A stretch of 19,384 bases of DNA, from NCBI GenBank assembly GCA_002498285.1, contig DAGU01000012.1:1-19384 (forward strand). The letters run 5' to 3'. This document shows, in pieces, positions 7,239 through 14,963 of this stretch. The notes under the pieces were generated by a model. The model was not told the origin of the DNA. It ran no database searches and saw only the letters and a list, made by a program, of their open reading frames with translations. The translations under genes were made by a program, and so were the position numbers. Position 1 is the first letter of the stretch, and each line of letters starts with the position of its first letter. The DNA is from Methanomassiliicoccus sp. UBA386. GTDB taxonomy: Archaea > Thermoplasmatota > Thermoplasmata > Methanomassiliicoccales > Methanomassiliicoccaceae.

Positions 7239-8488
7239 TACATCACTCCGGTAGTGAACCTTAGTATGGCGGCGAAGCCTCCGAAGGCCTTCATGAGCAT
7301 CTCGCCCTCCTCGGAGTCCACAGAAAGCAGCTCGACCGTCGTTCCGACCTTCTCCGCCTCCTCATAGAAGTCGTCGATGATGTCCTTGCTCTCGATTATC
7401 TCGGGAGATGAGTCGGGGCAGTTGGGGCACTTGACGTCCTCCTCCCTGGCAACGGTGACCTCGCCCGAGTTGCCGCAGGAGCATTGGTACTTCACCCGCA
7501 CCTTCCTCAGCCCCTCGGACAGCAGCAATATGTCCACCGCTCCGATCTCAAGGGCTTTTCGGACCTGTTGCTCGCCGTATGTCGAGAGGCCGCCGTCGGT
7601 CTTCCTGATCTCCTCCAGCAGGCGCTGCATGAGCTGCTTCTCCCTCATCAGGTCCAGCTCCTGCAGCGAGTCCTTGGCCTTCTCCACCAGCTCCTTCAGG
7701 CCATACTCGTCCGTGTAGCCTGTGTCGAAGGTGTCGATGAGCTTCTTCTGTATCTCATGATGGAGGTAGCCCTCCTTGACGAAGAATTCCTTGGTGGCGC
7801 CCGGCCCCCCGATGAGGACCCCTTTCAGGTCCGGCTCGTTGAGGAAGGTCTCCGAGGCCACCTCACCGACCTTCTTGAAGAACTCATGGGCGGCGATCTC
7901 GATGAGCCGCTCGAAACGGACCGAGGATTGCCCCCCTCGGCTGTGCTTGGACGGCACCAGCGAGGGGAAGTTCTTGACCGGAACTATCCTCTTGCCCTTC
8001 AAAAGGCCGATGGTGGCCTCCGCCCGGTCGACGACCACCAGTCCGAAGGTCTTCTTCTCGTCGAGCATGTCCCACAGCTTCTCGGTGTAGAACTCGGAGT
8101 CGCATCGGTACATGAACGTCGTTATCGGCTCCGGCGGCTCCAGTGTGAACTGGACCTGCTTGGTCTGGTCGCCCACCGTGGCGACCTCGCCCACGAAGAA
8201 GATCAGGCCGTTCGCTGGCGGCGTCTTGAAGTACTTAAGGCGGGCAAGGATGGACTCCAGGGCACCGCTGACGGCCTTGTTGGTCCTCTTGCTCTTGATG
8301 TTCTGTGATTGCGAGAGCTCGCTCCGCAGATAGTTAGCGACATCGAAGATCTGCTTTTCCGGGGGTATGTACACTGACACGAGCTCGGTACCGCGCCCCT
8401 TGAGGTCCCGGATCTCCTCCAGCGCGCGCTTGAAATCGTACCTGCGTTTTTCCATCATACTGTCATTAACGGCCTCAACCTGAGCCAT
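7238..8488 (-). CDS. prf1: Peptide chain release factor aRF1
   Basis: A 416-residue archaeal/eukaryal-type class I release factor that recognises all three stop codons and triggers peptide release with aEF1A/ABCE1. Domain 1 carries NIKS (63-66) and YRCDSEF (127-133, the YxCxxxF stop-codon motif). Domain 2 carries the catalytic GGQ (185-187). Domain 3 carries a minidomain with two Cys pairs (336/338 and 354/357), as in archaeal homologues. All key residues are present and length is normal. It is the first gene of an operon with argS and the GNAT gene, and has a TATA-like element about 35 bases upstream. Confidence 0.97.
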   Translation of the reverse strand: MAQVEAVNDSMMEKRRYDFKRALEEIRDLKGRGTELVSVYIPPEKQIFDVANYLRSELSQSQNIKSKRTNKAVSGALESILARLKYFKTPPANGLIFFVGEVATVGDQTKQVQFTLEPPEPITTFMYRCDSEFYTEKLWDMLDEKKTFGLVVVDRAEATIGLLKGKRIVPVKNFPSLVPSKHSRGGQSSVRFERLIEIAAHEFFKKVGEVASETFLNEPDLKGVLIGGPGATKEFFVKEGYLHHEIQKKLIDTFDTGYTDEYGLKELVEKAKDSLQELDLMREKQLMQRLLEEIRKTDGGLSTYGEQQVRKALEIGAVDILLLSEGLRKVRVKYQCSCGNSGEVTVAREEDVKCPNCPDSSPEIIESKDIIDDFYEEAEKVGTTVELLSVDSEEGEMLMKAFGGFAAILRFTTGVM

Positions 8489-8516
8489 GATAATTACAAC
8501 CCTGATTCTGCGCTCA

Positions 8517-8530
8517 TCTCTAAATAAAGG
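8517..8530 (-). promoter_or_regulatory. TATA-like promoter of the aRF1-ArgS-GNAT operon
   Basis: On the minus strand this reads CCTTTATTTAGAG, centred about 36 bases before the aRF1 ATG. This predicts a start near 8498 and a leader of about 10 bases. Confidence 0.6.
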
Positions 8531-8655
8531 GCTCTAATAAAGCTTTGCTAGTTTAGCCCAGGGATAGCGGCGCGAGGTGGAGTGGACGCGTCGGGGATGG
8601 ATCGGCGGTCGTCTCAGGGAGCTTATCCACATGGCCTGATGTATCAAAGGGCCTG

Positions 8656-9166
8656 ATGAGCGACCTCATTTGGGCGCCATGCGACCAGGTGGCTCAGAAA
8701 ATATTCCACGATCCCTAGACCGTCTTCCAAGCGTTCAGACCGAACATCCTCGCCCTGAGCAGGGGGGATGAGATCAACATGTTCCTCCTGGCCAAGGTAG
8801 TGGAGTGCGAGGACCTCGACAAGAGAGGTTCAACATCACCGGGCAGATACGCACCTTAATCGGCCTGGGGCAGGACATGCTCCTCACATCGTACATGAAT
8901 GACCGGCAGAAAGGTCCACAGAGGCCTGCCCGCTTAGGACGGAGGACCCATATCGCATCGTTGCCGAGAGCGATAATGTCATCGCGCTTGTAGGCGCAAG
9001 GTACATGGACTGGCCTTCCCCAGCAAGACATAGAACGGTCCCCAGGCGCGTCTTGGCTCCGGAAGAGAGCATCTTCAATGCCATGGGCCCATGCGATCGA
9101 CCATACGAGGACGCTTCAGCTCTTGAACCCATTCTATGGAGGTCGCCGCGGCCGGGCGAACGGTGA
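8656..9166 (+). pseudogene. Broken gene of unknown family (one internal TAG, two frameshifts)
   Basis: Three protein-like segments in successive frames can be stitched into one product of about 170 residues. Segment one starts at ATG 8656 (MSDLIWAPCDQ), is cut by an in-frame TAG at 8716-8718, and continues as TVFQAFRPNILALSRGDE to near 8820. Segment two (ERFNITGQIRTLIGLGQD, about 8825-8900) is in another frame. Segment three (DPYRIVAESDNVIALVGARY through SIFNAMGPCDRPYED, about 8936-9166) is in the third frame and ends at TGA 9164-9166. Each shift is consistent with loss of one base. I do not recognise the family. It could be a true pseudogene or partly sequence error. Confidence 0.5.
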
Positions 9167-9183
9167 CATCACACGGTGAGAGC

Positions 9184-9820
9184 ATGAACAAGGTCTTTGA
9201 CCAAAGAGCCGAAGAATACGATAGGTGGTTCGATGAGCACCCAGCGATTTACCTCTCGGAGCTGAACGCGCTGCGGATGGCCGCGTGCCATGGCATCGGT
9301 CTGGAGATGGGTGTGGGAACAGGGCGGTTCGCCATGCCTCTGGGGGTAAGTCCGGCATAGATCCATCGCCCCCCATGCTCTCGCTCGCCCGCCGAAGGGG
9401 GTCGAGGTCATTAGGGGGGTTGCCGAGCGCCTGCCCTTCAGTGGCAGTTCGTCCGATCTCGTGCTCTTCATGACCTCGCTCTGCTACCTAAACGACCCTT
9501 GGAAGGCAATGGCCGAGGCCAGAAGGGTCGTCCGGGGCCACGGCCGGATCATCATAGGGTTCGTTGATCGGGCGAGCCCATTGGGCCGGGAATATGTCGA
9601 AAGAGTGAGGCATGACCCATTCTACCAGGACGCTCGGTTCTACTCCGCTGCAGAGGTGAAAGAGCTGCTATGCCAGGCCGGCGACGGGCCGTTGGAGTGC
9701 TTTCAGACGATCTTCGACGACCCGGGGAAGATGACCGCTCCCGATCCCGCCGTCGAGGGGCACGGCAAGGGACTCTTGGCGGTCATGTCGATCGAGCCTC
9801 GGAGCGGGATAGGGGAGTAA
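9184..9820 (+). pseudogene. SAM-dependent methyltransferase, interrupted by two frameshifts
   Basis: A class I methyltransferase of the Methyltransf_11/UbiE type, readable only across three frames. Frame one gives MNKVFDQRAEEYDRWF and motif I (LEMGVGTGRFA). Frame two gives GKSGIDPSPPMLSLARRRG, the motif II acidic loop. Frame three gives VEVIRGVAERLPF, then DLVLFMTSLCYLND, up to the stop at 9820. Both shifts fall in runs of five G (near 9342-9346 and 9398-9402). Restoring one G in each gives a continuous protein of about 212 residues with family-typical order. It is therefore either recently inactivated or intact with homopolymer miscounts. The substrate is unknown. Confidence 0.75.
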
Positions 9821-9837
9821 GGCAGCTCGTAGCTTGT

Positions 9838-9872
9838 GATGCGGCCAGACGGTGGCGGCGGACGGCCGCATC
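9838..9872. repeat. Inverted repeat GATGCGGCC / GGCCGCATC, 17-base spacer
   Basis: Perfect 9-base arms at 9838-9846 and 9864-9872 lie 18 bases after the methyltransferase stop. It could form a hairpin acting at the 3' end of that transcript, or be a protein-binding site. There is no T-run after it, as a typical terminator would have. Confidence 0.55.
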
Positions 9873-9949
9873 GGCCATCGATCACGATGAGTCGAGTTCC
9901 AGGCCGACGTTGGCCGCAACACTGGATCCAATGCATCTGCCGGGATCGA

Positions 9950-9982
9950 GATGTGTCGATAATAGCTAGATCCAGACACATC
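9950..9982. repeat. Inverted repeat GATGTGTC / GACACATC, 17-base spacer
   Basis: Perfect 8-base arms at 9950-9957 and 9975-9982 surround an AT-rich centre (GATAATAGCTAGATCCA). The spacer length equals that of the repeat 78 bases upstream, and both left arms start GATG. It is a possible operator or RNA hairpin upstream of the UMP kinase. Confidence 0.5.
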
Positions 9983-10114
9983 GCGGCGATAAGTCGAACG
10001 CTGGTTCATCATGGCCGAGGGCCGCGCCCCGGCTATCGCTCCAACGCCCCATATGATGACCAGGCATCCTCTCCCAGGGCAAGGGTTATGAAGGGCAATT
10101 TCATTGCTGGCGGC

Positions 10115-10795
10115 ATGGATCGGGTGGTCATCTCCCTGGGAGGCTCCATCATCATCCCGGGCGACCGGGACGGAGAATTCTTGAAGCGCTTCGCGTCCCT
10201 TCTGAGGGAGCTATCCAAGGAAAAAGAGCTGTTCGTGGTGTGTGGAGGAGGAAAGACCGCCCGCATATACATCAACATAGGGAGGGAGCTCAACGGCTCC
10301 GAATGGCAGCTCGACGAGATGGGCATCATGGCCACCCGGCTCAACGCCCGCCTGCTGCAGCTAGCCCTCGGGGACCTGGCCGAGCAGACCGTCCCATGCA
10401 CGGTGGAGGAGGCTGCCGGGCAGGCCGGCCGAGGAGGGATCGTGGTCATGGGGGGGACGACCCCGGGCCACACCACCGATGGGGTGTCCGCTTCATTGGC
10501 CGAAGCGGTGGGAGCGACCAGGATAGTCAATGCCACCTCGGTGGACGCGGTATACTCGGCCGACCCCAGGAAGGACGCTTCCGCGGAGAGGTACTCCAGA
10601 CTATCGTTCCAGCAGCTGAAGGACCTGCTGGGGGACGACCACGGCGCCGGAGCGTCGGGCGTGTTCGACCCCATGGGGGCGTCCATCGTGATGCGTTGCC
10701 GCATTCCGGTGATGGTCGTCGCCGGCAGGGACCTCGATGAGATGTCCAAGGCGGTGCAGGGCCTGCCCATCAAGGGCACGGTCATCGACGGCTGA
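10115..10795 (+). CDS. pyrH: Archaeal UMP kinase (amino-acid-kinase fold)
   Basis: A 226-residue amino-acid-kinase family protein that phosphorylates UMP to UDP in pyrimidine synthesis. Visible motifs are the N-terminal SLGGS (7-11, phosphate binding), CGGGKTAR (43-50), GGTTPGHTTDG (113-123, UMP-binding loop) and NATSVDAVYSADPR (139-152, nucleotide-site loop). The layout is that of the short archaeal UMP kinases. The ATG at 10115 places the first strand (MDRVVISLGGS) as in homologues. An ATG at 10088 would add nine residues and has a slightly better purine tract; the ribosome sites of both are poor. The C-terminus (PIKGTVI) is typical, as in bacterial PyrH. Confidence 0.9.
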   Translation: MDRVVISLGGSIIIPGDRDGEFLKRFASLLRELSKEKELFVVCGGGKTARIYINIGRELNGSEWQLDEMGIMATRLNARLLQLALGDLAEQTVPCTVEEAAGQAGRGGIVVMGGTTPGHTTDGVSASLAEAVGATRIVNATSVDAVYSADPRKDASAERYSRLSFQQLKDLLGDDHGAGASGVFDPMGASIVMRCRIPVMVVAGRDLDEMSKAVQGLPIKGTVIDG

Positions 10796-10855
10796 TGCGG
10801 GAATAATGTTATCTCCCCCCGGCGGGATTAATGGACGTATAAACGAGGAGTGAAC

Positions 10856-11350
10856 ATGGCCGACGATAATGAGAAGCAGTGCAAGCGCCTTGGCAACTTG
10901 AAGGACACCGTCAGCGCGGAGGAGGCGGTGGAGGAGATGGGGTGCCGCATGGGTAACTATATCCCAAGCAACCTGGCCCACATCAAGAAGCACAATCCCG
11001 AGCTAGCTGTGGTGATAAAGGAGCTGGACCGCATAATGGTGGAGGACGGCGCCCTGGACCGCAAGACCAAGCGCCTCATCGCACTGGCCTGCGTGGCGGT
11101 AAGGATGTGCGAGGATTGCATCTATCCCCAGGCAAAGGTCGCCGCCAACTACGGCGCCACCAAGGAGGAGATCGTAGAGGCCATGCATGTGGCCGTGGTG
11201 ATCGGGGGCGTTCCGTCCTGGTCCATCGCCAAGAAGGGCCTGACACAGGTGTTCAATGAGCTTGATGGCACCCAGGATGTCGTCCGGGAGAACACTCCAG
11301 GCGGCACGGCAGACACCGGCAAGGGGTGCCTTGGCGGCCGGCGCGAGTGA
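10856..11350 (+). CDS. Carboxymuconolactone decarboxylase / AhpD-like protein
   Basis: A 164-residue helical protein of the CMD/AhpD superfamily. The core helix carries CEDC (85-88) within the family pattern VAVRMCEDCIYPQAKVAANYGAT. AhpD alkylhydroperoxidases use CxxCxxxH; here the histidine position (92) is glutamine, so the thiol pair is kept but the proton relay is changed. The glycine-rich segment AVVIGGVPSW (114-123) is also family-typical. The C-terminal ~30 residues are glycine-rich and look disordered. The ATG at 10856 is chosen over an in-frame GTG at 10850 because GAGGAG (10845-10850) then lies five bases upstream. A redox role is likely; the substrate is unknown. Confidence 0.85.
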   Translation: MADDNEKQCKRLGNLKDTVSAEEAVEEMGCRMGNYIPSNLAHIKKHNPELAVVIKELDRIMVEDGALDRKTKRLIALACVAVRMCEDCIYPQAKVAANYGATKEEIVEAMHVAVVIGGVPSWSIAKKGLTQVFNELDGTQDVVRENTPGGTADTGKGCLGGRRE

Positions 11351-11359
11351 ACGCGCTCG

Positions 11360-12190
11360 TTACAAACTCTCAAGGTCGGAGCTGTCCACCGTCTCCCCTC
11401 CCAGGTCCCGGACCAGGGACGAGACCATGGTGGCCTCCGACCGCTTCATCGATTTTCTGTGGACGTAGGCAGTAGTGGTTCCGCTGGCCTCCATGGCCAT
11501 GGCGATGCTGCGACGAAGCGAATCGGCATCGGCGAGATCCATGGCGTACGAGGGAAGCATATGCCCGAACGATATGCGGCGGGACAGCGCGACCTCGCTG
11601 AACCTGGGGGCATAGTGCCCGCCCCCAATGCCGATCGCAATTGGATTGCCCTCCACCGTTACGTCCAGGAGGCTCCTGGCGAGGACGGCGGCCGCCTCCT
11701 TGTCCTCCCAGCACTGCTCGTCGCTGCCGATCTCCACGAACAGGGTCGGTCGCGACAGCAGAGGGCCGTGATGGGTGACCTCGAAAACCACGTCGTGCGG
11801 CAGCCCCTCCGCTTCCTTCTTGACCCGCCTGAGCAGGGAGGTCATGAGGTCCGGCGCCGCCGGCGTCAGCGTTCTTTCCCTGCCTCCAAATTCGGCCCCG
11901 TTCCAGTTTCCGATAGGGTGGACCGTCAGGGACGGTCTTCCGGAGGCCGCGCGGTGCTTGGACAGGAACACGACCTCGTCCACCCTCCGTCCCAGCGCCT
12001 TCTCCGCCTCCAGGTCGATGCCCTCGGCATGGATGTGGAGCGCGTCGATCGATATCATCCAGAGATCCCCTAGACGCAGGACGGGACGCCCTTGGAAGTC
12101 GCCCTCCTCCGTCCAATCGGCCGATGCACGCAACGTCTCGGCGATGTTCGCGCTGGCCACGTCCTTCAGGCTGCATACCATCAATCTCAT
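11360..12190 (-). CDS. dtdA: D-aminoacyl-tRNA deacylase, archaeal type
   Basis: A 276-residue protein of the archaeal/plant DtdA (GEK1) family, a zinc-dependent hydrolase that frees D-amino acids from mischarged tRNA and so protects translation. Conserved blocks are SKHRAASGRPSLTVHPIGNW (77-96), VTHHGP (138-143), a likely zinc-ligand region, and GIGGGHYAPRF (187-197). Length is usual (about 270-280). The ATG at 12190 follows GGTGA eight bases upstream; a TTG at 12208 is in frame but unlikely. The gene converges on the AhpD-like gene with a nine-base gap and has a strong TATA element upstream. Confidence 0.93.
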   Translation of the reverse strand: MRLMVCSLKDVASANIAETLRASADWTEEGDFQGRPVLRLGDLWMISIDALHIHAEGIDLEAEKALGRRVDEVVFLSKHRAASGRPSLTVHPIGNWNGAEFGGRERTLTPAAPDLMTSLLRRVKKEAEGLPHDVVFEVTHHGPLLSRPTLFVEIGSDEQCWEDKEAAAVLARSLLDVTVEGNPIAIGIGGGHYAPRFSEVALSRRISFGHMLPSYAMDLADADSLRRSIAMAMEASGTTTAYVHRKSMKRSEATMVSSLVRDLGGETVDSSDLESL

Positions 12191-12228
12191 CCAGTTCACC
12201 GCGGGCAAACGGGCGAACTGTGACCGCC

Positions 12229-12239
12229 ATATTTATTTT
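12229..12239 (-). promoter_or_regulatory. TATA-like promoter of dtdA
   Basis: The minus-strand sequence AAAATAAATAT is centred about 44 bases before the ATG. This predicts a start near 12208 and an 18-base leader that contains the GGTGA ribosome site. Confidence 0.6.
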
Positions 12240-12292
12240 GCTCCGCTTCGGAGGGATTCAGCGGGCTTGCGACGCCCAGTATTATTGTTATC

Positions 12293-12318
12293 AAAGTATA
12301 CGGTTAGCTACATACTTT
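12293..12318. promoter_or_regulatory. Inverted repeat AAAGTAT / ATACTTT at the winged-helix/TPR promoter
   Basis: Perfect 7-base arms (12293-12299 and 12312-12318) flank 12 bases and overlap the AT-rich promoter elements of the downstream regulator gene (ATG 12347, ribosome site GGAGGA at 12331-12336). Position and symmetry fit an operator, possibly for autoregulation by the winged-helix protein; this is inference. Confidence 0.45.
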
Positions 12319-12346
12319 TTATAGGCTCCCGGAGGATTCGCTCAGC

Positions 12347-13627
12347 ATGCCCGGCACCCTCACCGTGGGCGAGAGGATAGTCCTTCATCTCGGACAGTAC
12401 AGCAAATACCTGGACAGCTACGATGCGCCGCTGGACGTTAGCCAGGACGGCATAGCCACCGCCCTGCGCATCTCGCGGGCGCACGCCGCCATAGAGCTGA
12501 AGAAGCTCAAGGAGAACGGGGAGGTGCTGGAGAAGCTCGTCCACATCAAGAGAGGCAAGACCAAGCGCAAGGTGTACTTCCTCACCCCCGCAGGCGAGGA
12601 ACGGGCGTCCAAGGTGAGGCAGTTCGCCGAGAGCGAGGGAATCGAGGTGCGGGCGTTCCTGGACCTCAAGAAGTGCAAGGGTCCGGAGCTATGGGCCAGC
12701 CTGGATGAGCCGTCCCGCGAGGTGCTGGGACAGGCAGGGGTGTTCCGCAGGCCGTTCCGCCGCGATGCTCTGCCGGAGACGACTATCTCGCTGCTTCCGG
12801 TGGACCCGGATGGCATGGTGGACCTTCCCGAGGCGCTTAAGGAGTACAGCGCCACGGTGGCGAGCGAGGATCAATTGCGCCGCTATCACAGCTTTGCCGC
12901 CGACTATTGGCTCCGTGAGGGGGACTACCGCGAGCGCCTATATCACCTGGTCGGCGCGGGGCGGGGCAAGGAGGCCGAGATGCTCCTGTCGTCCAAAGCG
13001 AGTGTGTTGCTTGCCAACGCCGATCAGGACCTTCATTCCATATTCTCCTCGGTCCTCCCATCCGAGCGATACAGCGGTCGGGTGCTGTTCGCCCAGGCCC
13101 GCGCCGCCCTCCAAGCCGGCGAACTGGATGCCGCGCTCGACAGAGCGCGGGAGCTGCAGTCATCGACCATGCCAGAGGAGAGGATCAACGGCATCACCAT
13201 GGAAGGCCTGGTGATGCGGGAGAAGGGCGAGCTGCCCCGCGCCTATGCTCTCCTGGACAGAGCAAGGGATGAGCTGCCTGAGACAAGCGTCCGTCTGGAA
13301 TGCGAGATAGCCGAGACGCTCATGCGGGCGGAGCGGTTGCCCGAGGCAACGGGAGTGCTCGAGAACTTGCTGACCGGCGAGGTCAGGGAGGCTGACCAGC
13401 TTGAGCGCATCTTCTACCTGCTGGGGTTGGCATACCTGCGTTCCGGCATGGCCCAGGAGGCGGTGAGATCGTTCAGCAAGAGCCGCGGCGCCGCACGGGA
13501 CAAAGAGAACGGTGAGATTTATCTGCGCCTCTCCGATGCCTACTCCCTCATGGGCATGGAGGAGAAAGCGGTGGAGTACGCGCAGCGCGCCAAGAGAACG
13601 CGCAAGCCGAACCTTGGAAGGTCTTGA
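12347..13627 (+). CDS. Winged-helix/TPR-like protein, STAND-like without NTPase (copy 1)
   Basis: A 426-residue protein with an N-terminal winged helix-turn-helix (about 5-85: DGIATALRISRAHAAIELKKL recognition region, then the wing KTKRKVYFLT). A short linker (CKGPELW, 110-116) leads to a second small module, GVFRRPFRRDALPE (131-144) and SLLPVDPDGMVDLP (148-161), then a TPR-like helical array to the C-terminus starting YHSFAADYWLREGD. The parts after residue 115 resemble the winged-helix and MalT-like repeat regions that follow the NTPase in STAND regulators, but no Walker A or B motif is present. It is probably a DNA-binding regulator. A paralogue follows 58 bases downstream. Confidence 0.8.
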   Translation: MPGTLTVGERIVLHLGQYSKYLDSYDAPLDVSQDGIATALRISRAHAAIELKKLKENGEVLEKLVHIKRGKTKRKVYFLTPAGEERASKVRQFAESEGIEVRAFLDLKKCKGPELWASLDEPSREVLGQAGVFRRPFRRDALPETTISLLPVDPDGMVDLPEALKEYSATVASEDQLRRYHSFAADYWLREGDYRERLYHLVGAGRGKEAEMLLSSKASVLLANADQDLHSIFSSVLPSERYSGRVLFAQARAALQAGELDAALDRARELQSSTMPEERINGITMEGLVMREKGELPRAYALLDRARDELPETSVRLECEIAETLMRAERLPEATGVLENLLTGEVREADQLERIFYLLGLAYLRSGMAQEAVRSFSKSRGAARDKENGEIYLRLSDAYSLMGMEEKAVEYAQRAKRTRKPNLGRS

Positions 13628-13685
13628 AAATAATGCATGAAATGAAATAAGATTCTCCCCATTATCTTGTCCGGGAGGAGTAATA

Positions 13686-14963
13686 GTGGCAGTGGCGCTC
13701 ACAGTAGGTGAACGCATCTTGTTCCACCTGCTGCAGTATACGAAATATCTTGATTCATTCGACGTGCCAATAGACATAACCCAGGATGGCATCGCCGCCG
13801 CATTGCGCATATCCCGCGCCCATGTCGCGCTGGAGCTCAAGAAACTGAAGAACGCAGGCGAAGTGAAGGAGCGCCTGTCGCATGTCAAGAGGGGCAGGAC
13901 CAAGCGCAAGGTGTACTTCCTTACCATGGCTGGCGAGGCCAGGGCCCGGCAGATCAAATTGTACGCCAAGGAGAACGACATCGACCTGACCCCTTACCAG
14001 GACATCAGGAAGTGCAAGGGGCCGGAGCTGTGGAGCGTCCTGGACGAGAAGTTCAAGCCAGTGGTGGCCATGTCCTGCGTGTTTCGCAAGCCCTTCCGAC
14101 GAGAGGTCCTGCCGGACATAGCCACTTCCCTGCTTCCGGTGGACGAGCGGGGGATGGTCGATCTGCCCAAGGAGCTGAAGGAGTACGTGCTCTCCGTCAC
14201 GGACCCGGAGAAGGCCCGCGACTACCATAGCTTCGCCGCCGATTACTGGCTCCACTGGGACGACCTCAAGGAGGTCGTGTATCACCTGGTATGCGCCCGC
14301 CGCCACGCGGACGCCGAGGTCCTGGTGTTCAATCACGCCAACGAACTGCTGCTGTCGCCGGACGAGGAGCTGTTGGAGGCGGTCTCCAACATCCGCGACG
14401 TGAGCAAGGGATACGTCGGCACCCTGCGTTATGTGCAGGCGGAGACGGCCAGGAGGGTGGGGAGGCATGAGTATTGTCTCATCATATGCAAGGCCATGGA
14501 GACATCGAGCATTCCCTCGGAGCGTTTCGACGGCTATATGATCGAGGGGCTGAACTATATGGATCGCCAGGAGTGGGAGCTCGCCTACAGCGCCTTCATC
14601 CGCGCCCGCAACGTGTTCGACGGGCGCGTCAATGTCATGCTGGAGTGCAACATCGCAGAGGTCCTCATACGCAACAACGATTTTCACGAGCCCAAGGAGA
14701 TCCTGCAGAGGCTGCTGCAGCAGCGCATCGAGAACCCTGAACATGAATCTCGGGCATACTTCCTCCTAGGGATCATCGCCATTCGGACCGGCGAGGATGA
14801 TGAGGCCCTCCGAATGTTCCAGTTGTCGCGTGCGGCCATGAGGTCCAAGCAGGTTGAGCTGCTGAACAAGGTGTCCCAGATGTACTACGCCAACGGTATG
14901 AGGGACAAGTCCCTGGAGTTCGCCCTGAGGGCCAGTTCCCTCAAAGAATCGGGGACGTTCTGA
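13686..14963 (+). CDS. Winged-helix/TPR-like protein, STAND-like without NTPase (copy 2)
   Basis: A 425-residue tandem paralogue of the previous gene. The two align without gaps for at least the first 210 residues; by eye 58 of the first 80 are identical, while the TPR-like half is much more diverged. The same modules are present: winged helix (5-85), CKGPELW (110-116), CVFRKPFRRE (131-140), SLLPVDERGMVDLP (148-161), then helical repeats from YHSFAADYWL. No NTPase motif is present. The start is GTG at 13686 with GGGAGGAG five bases upstream. The conserved DNA-binding half and diverged repeats suggest a shared target class with different inputs. The 3' end overlaps pheS by 23 bases, tail to tail. 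Confidence 0.8.
   Translation: MAVALTVGERILFHLLQYTKYLDSFDVPIDITQDGIAAALRISRAHVALELKKLKNAGEVKERLSHVKRGRTKRKVYFLTMAGEARARQIKLYAKENDIDLTPYQDIRKCKGPELWSVLDEKFKPVVAMSCVFRKPFRREVLPDIATSLLPVDERGMVDLPKELKEYVLSVTDPEKARDYHSFAADYWLHWDDLKEVVYHLVCARRHADAEVLVFNHANELLLSPDEELLEAVSNIRDVSKGYVGTLRYVQAETARRVGRHEYCLIICKAMETSSIPSERFDGYMIEGLNYMDRQEWELAYSAFIRARNVFDGRVNVMLECNIAEVLIRNNDFHEPKEILQRLLQQRIENPEHESRAYFLLGIIAIRTGEDDEALRMFQLSRAAMRSKQVELLNKVSQMYYANGMRDKSLEFALRASSLKESGTF

Larger units (their letters stand above)
9821..10114. other. Gene-free stretch with two inverted repeats before the UMP kinase
   Basis: About 290 bases lie between the methyltransferase remnant and the chosen UMP kinase start. A frame open upstream of the kinase is arginine-rich and has no recognisable domain. 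The stretch holds two perfect inverted repeats with equal 17-base spacers, listed separately. No clear TATA box at the expected distance from 10115 was found. Confidence 0.45.

Noticed and set aside
8716..8718. In-frame TAG as a pyrrolysine codon in the broken gene
   Set aside because: The same gene also has two frameshifts, so decay or error is the simpler reading; no corrinoid-methyltransferase features are seen.
9836..10087. Extension of the UMP kinase open frame to 9836
   Set aside because: The added ~84 residues are Arg/Pro-rich, carry inverted repeats, and lie outside the conserved kinase fold.
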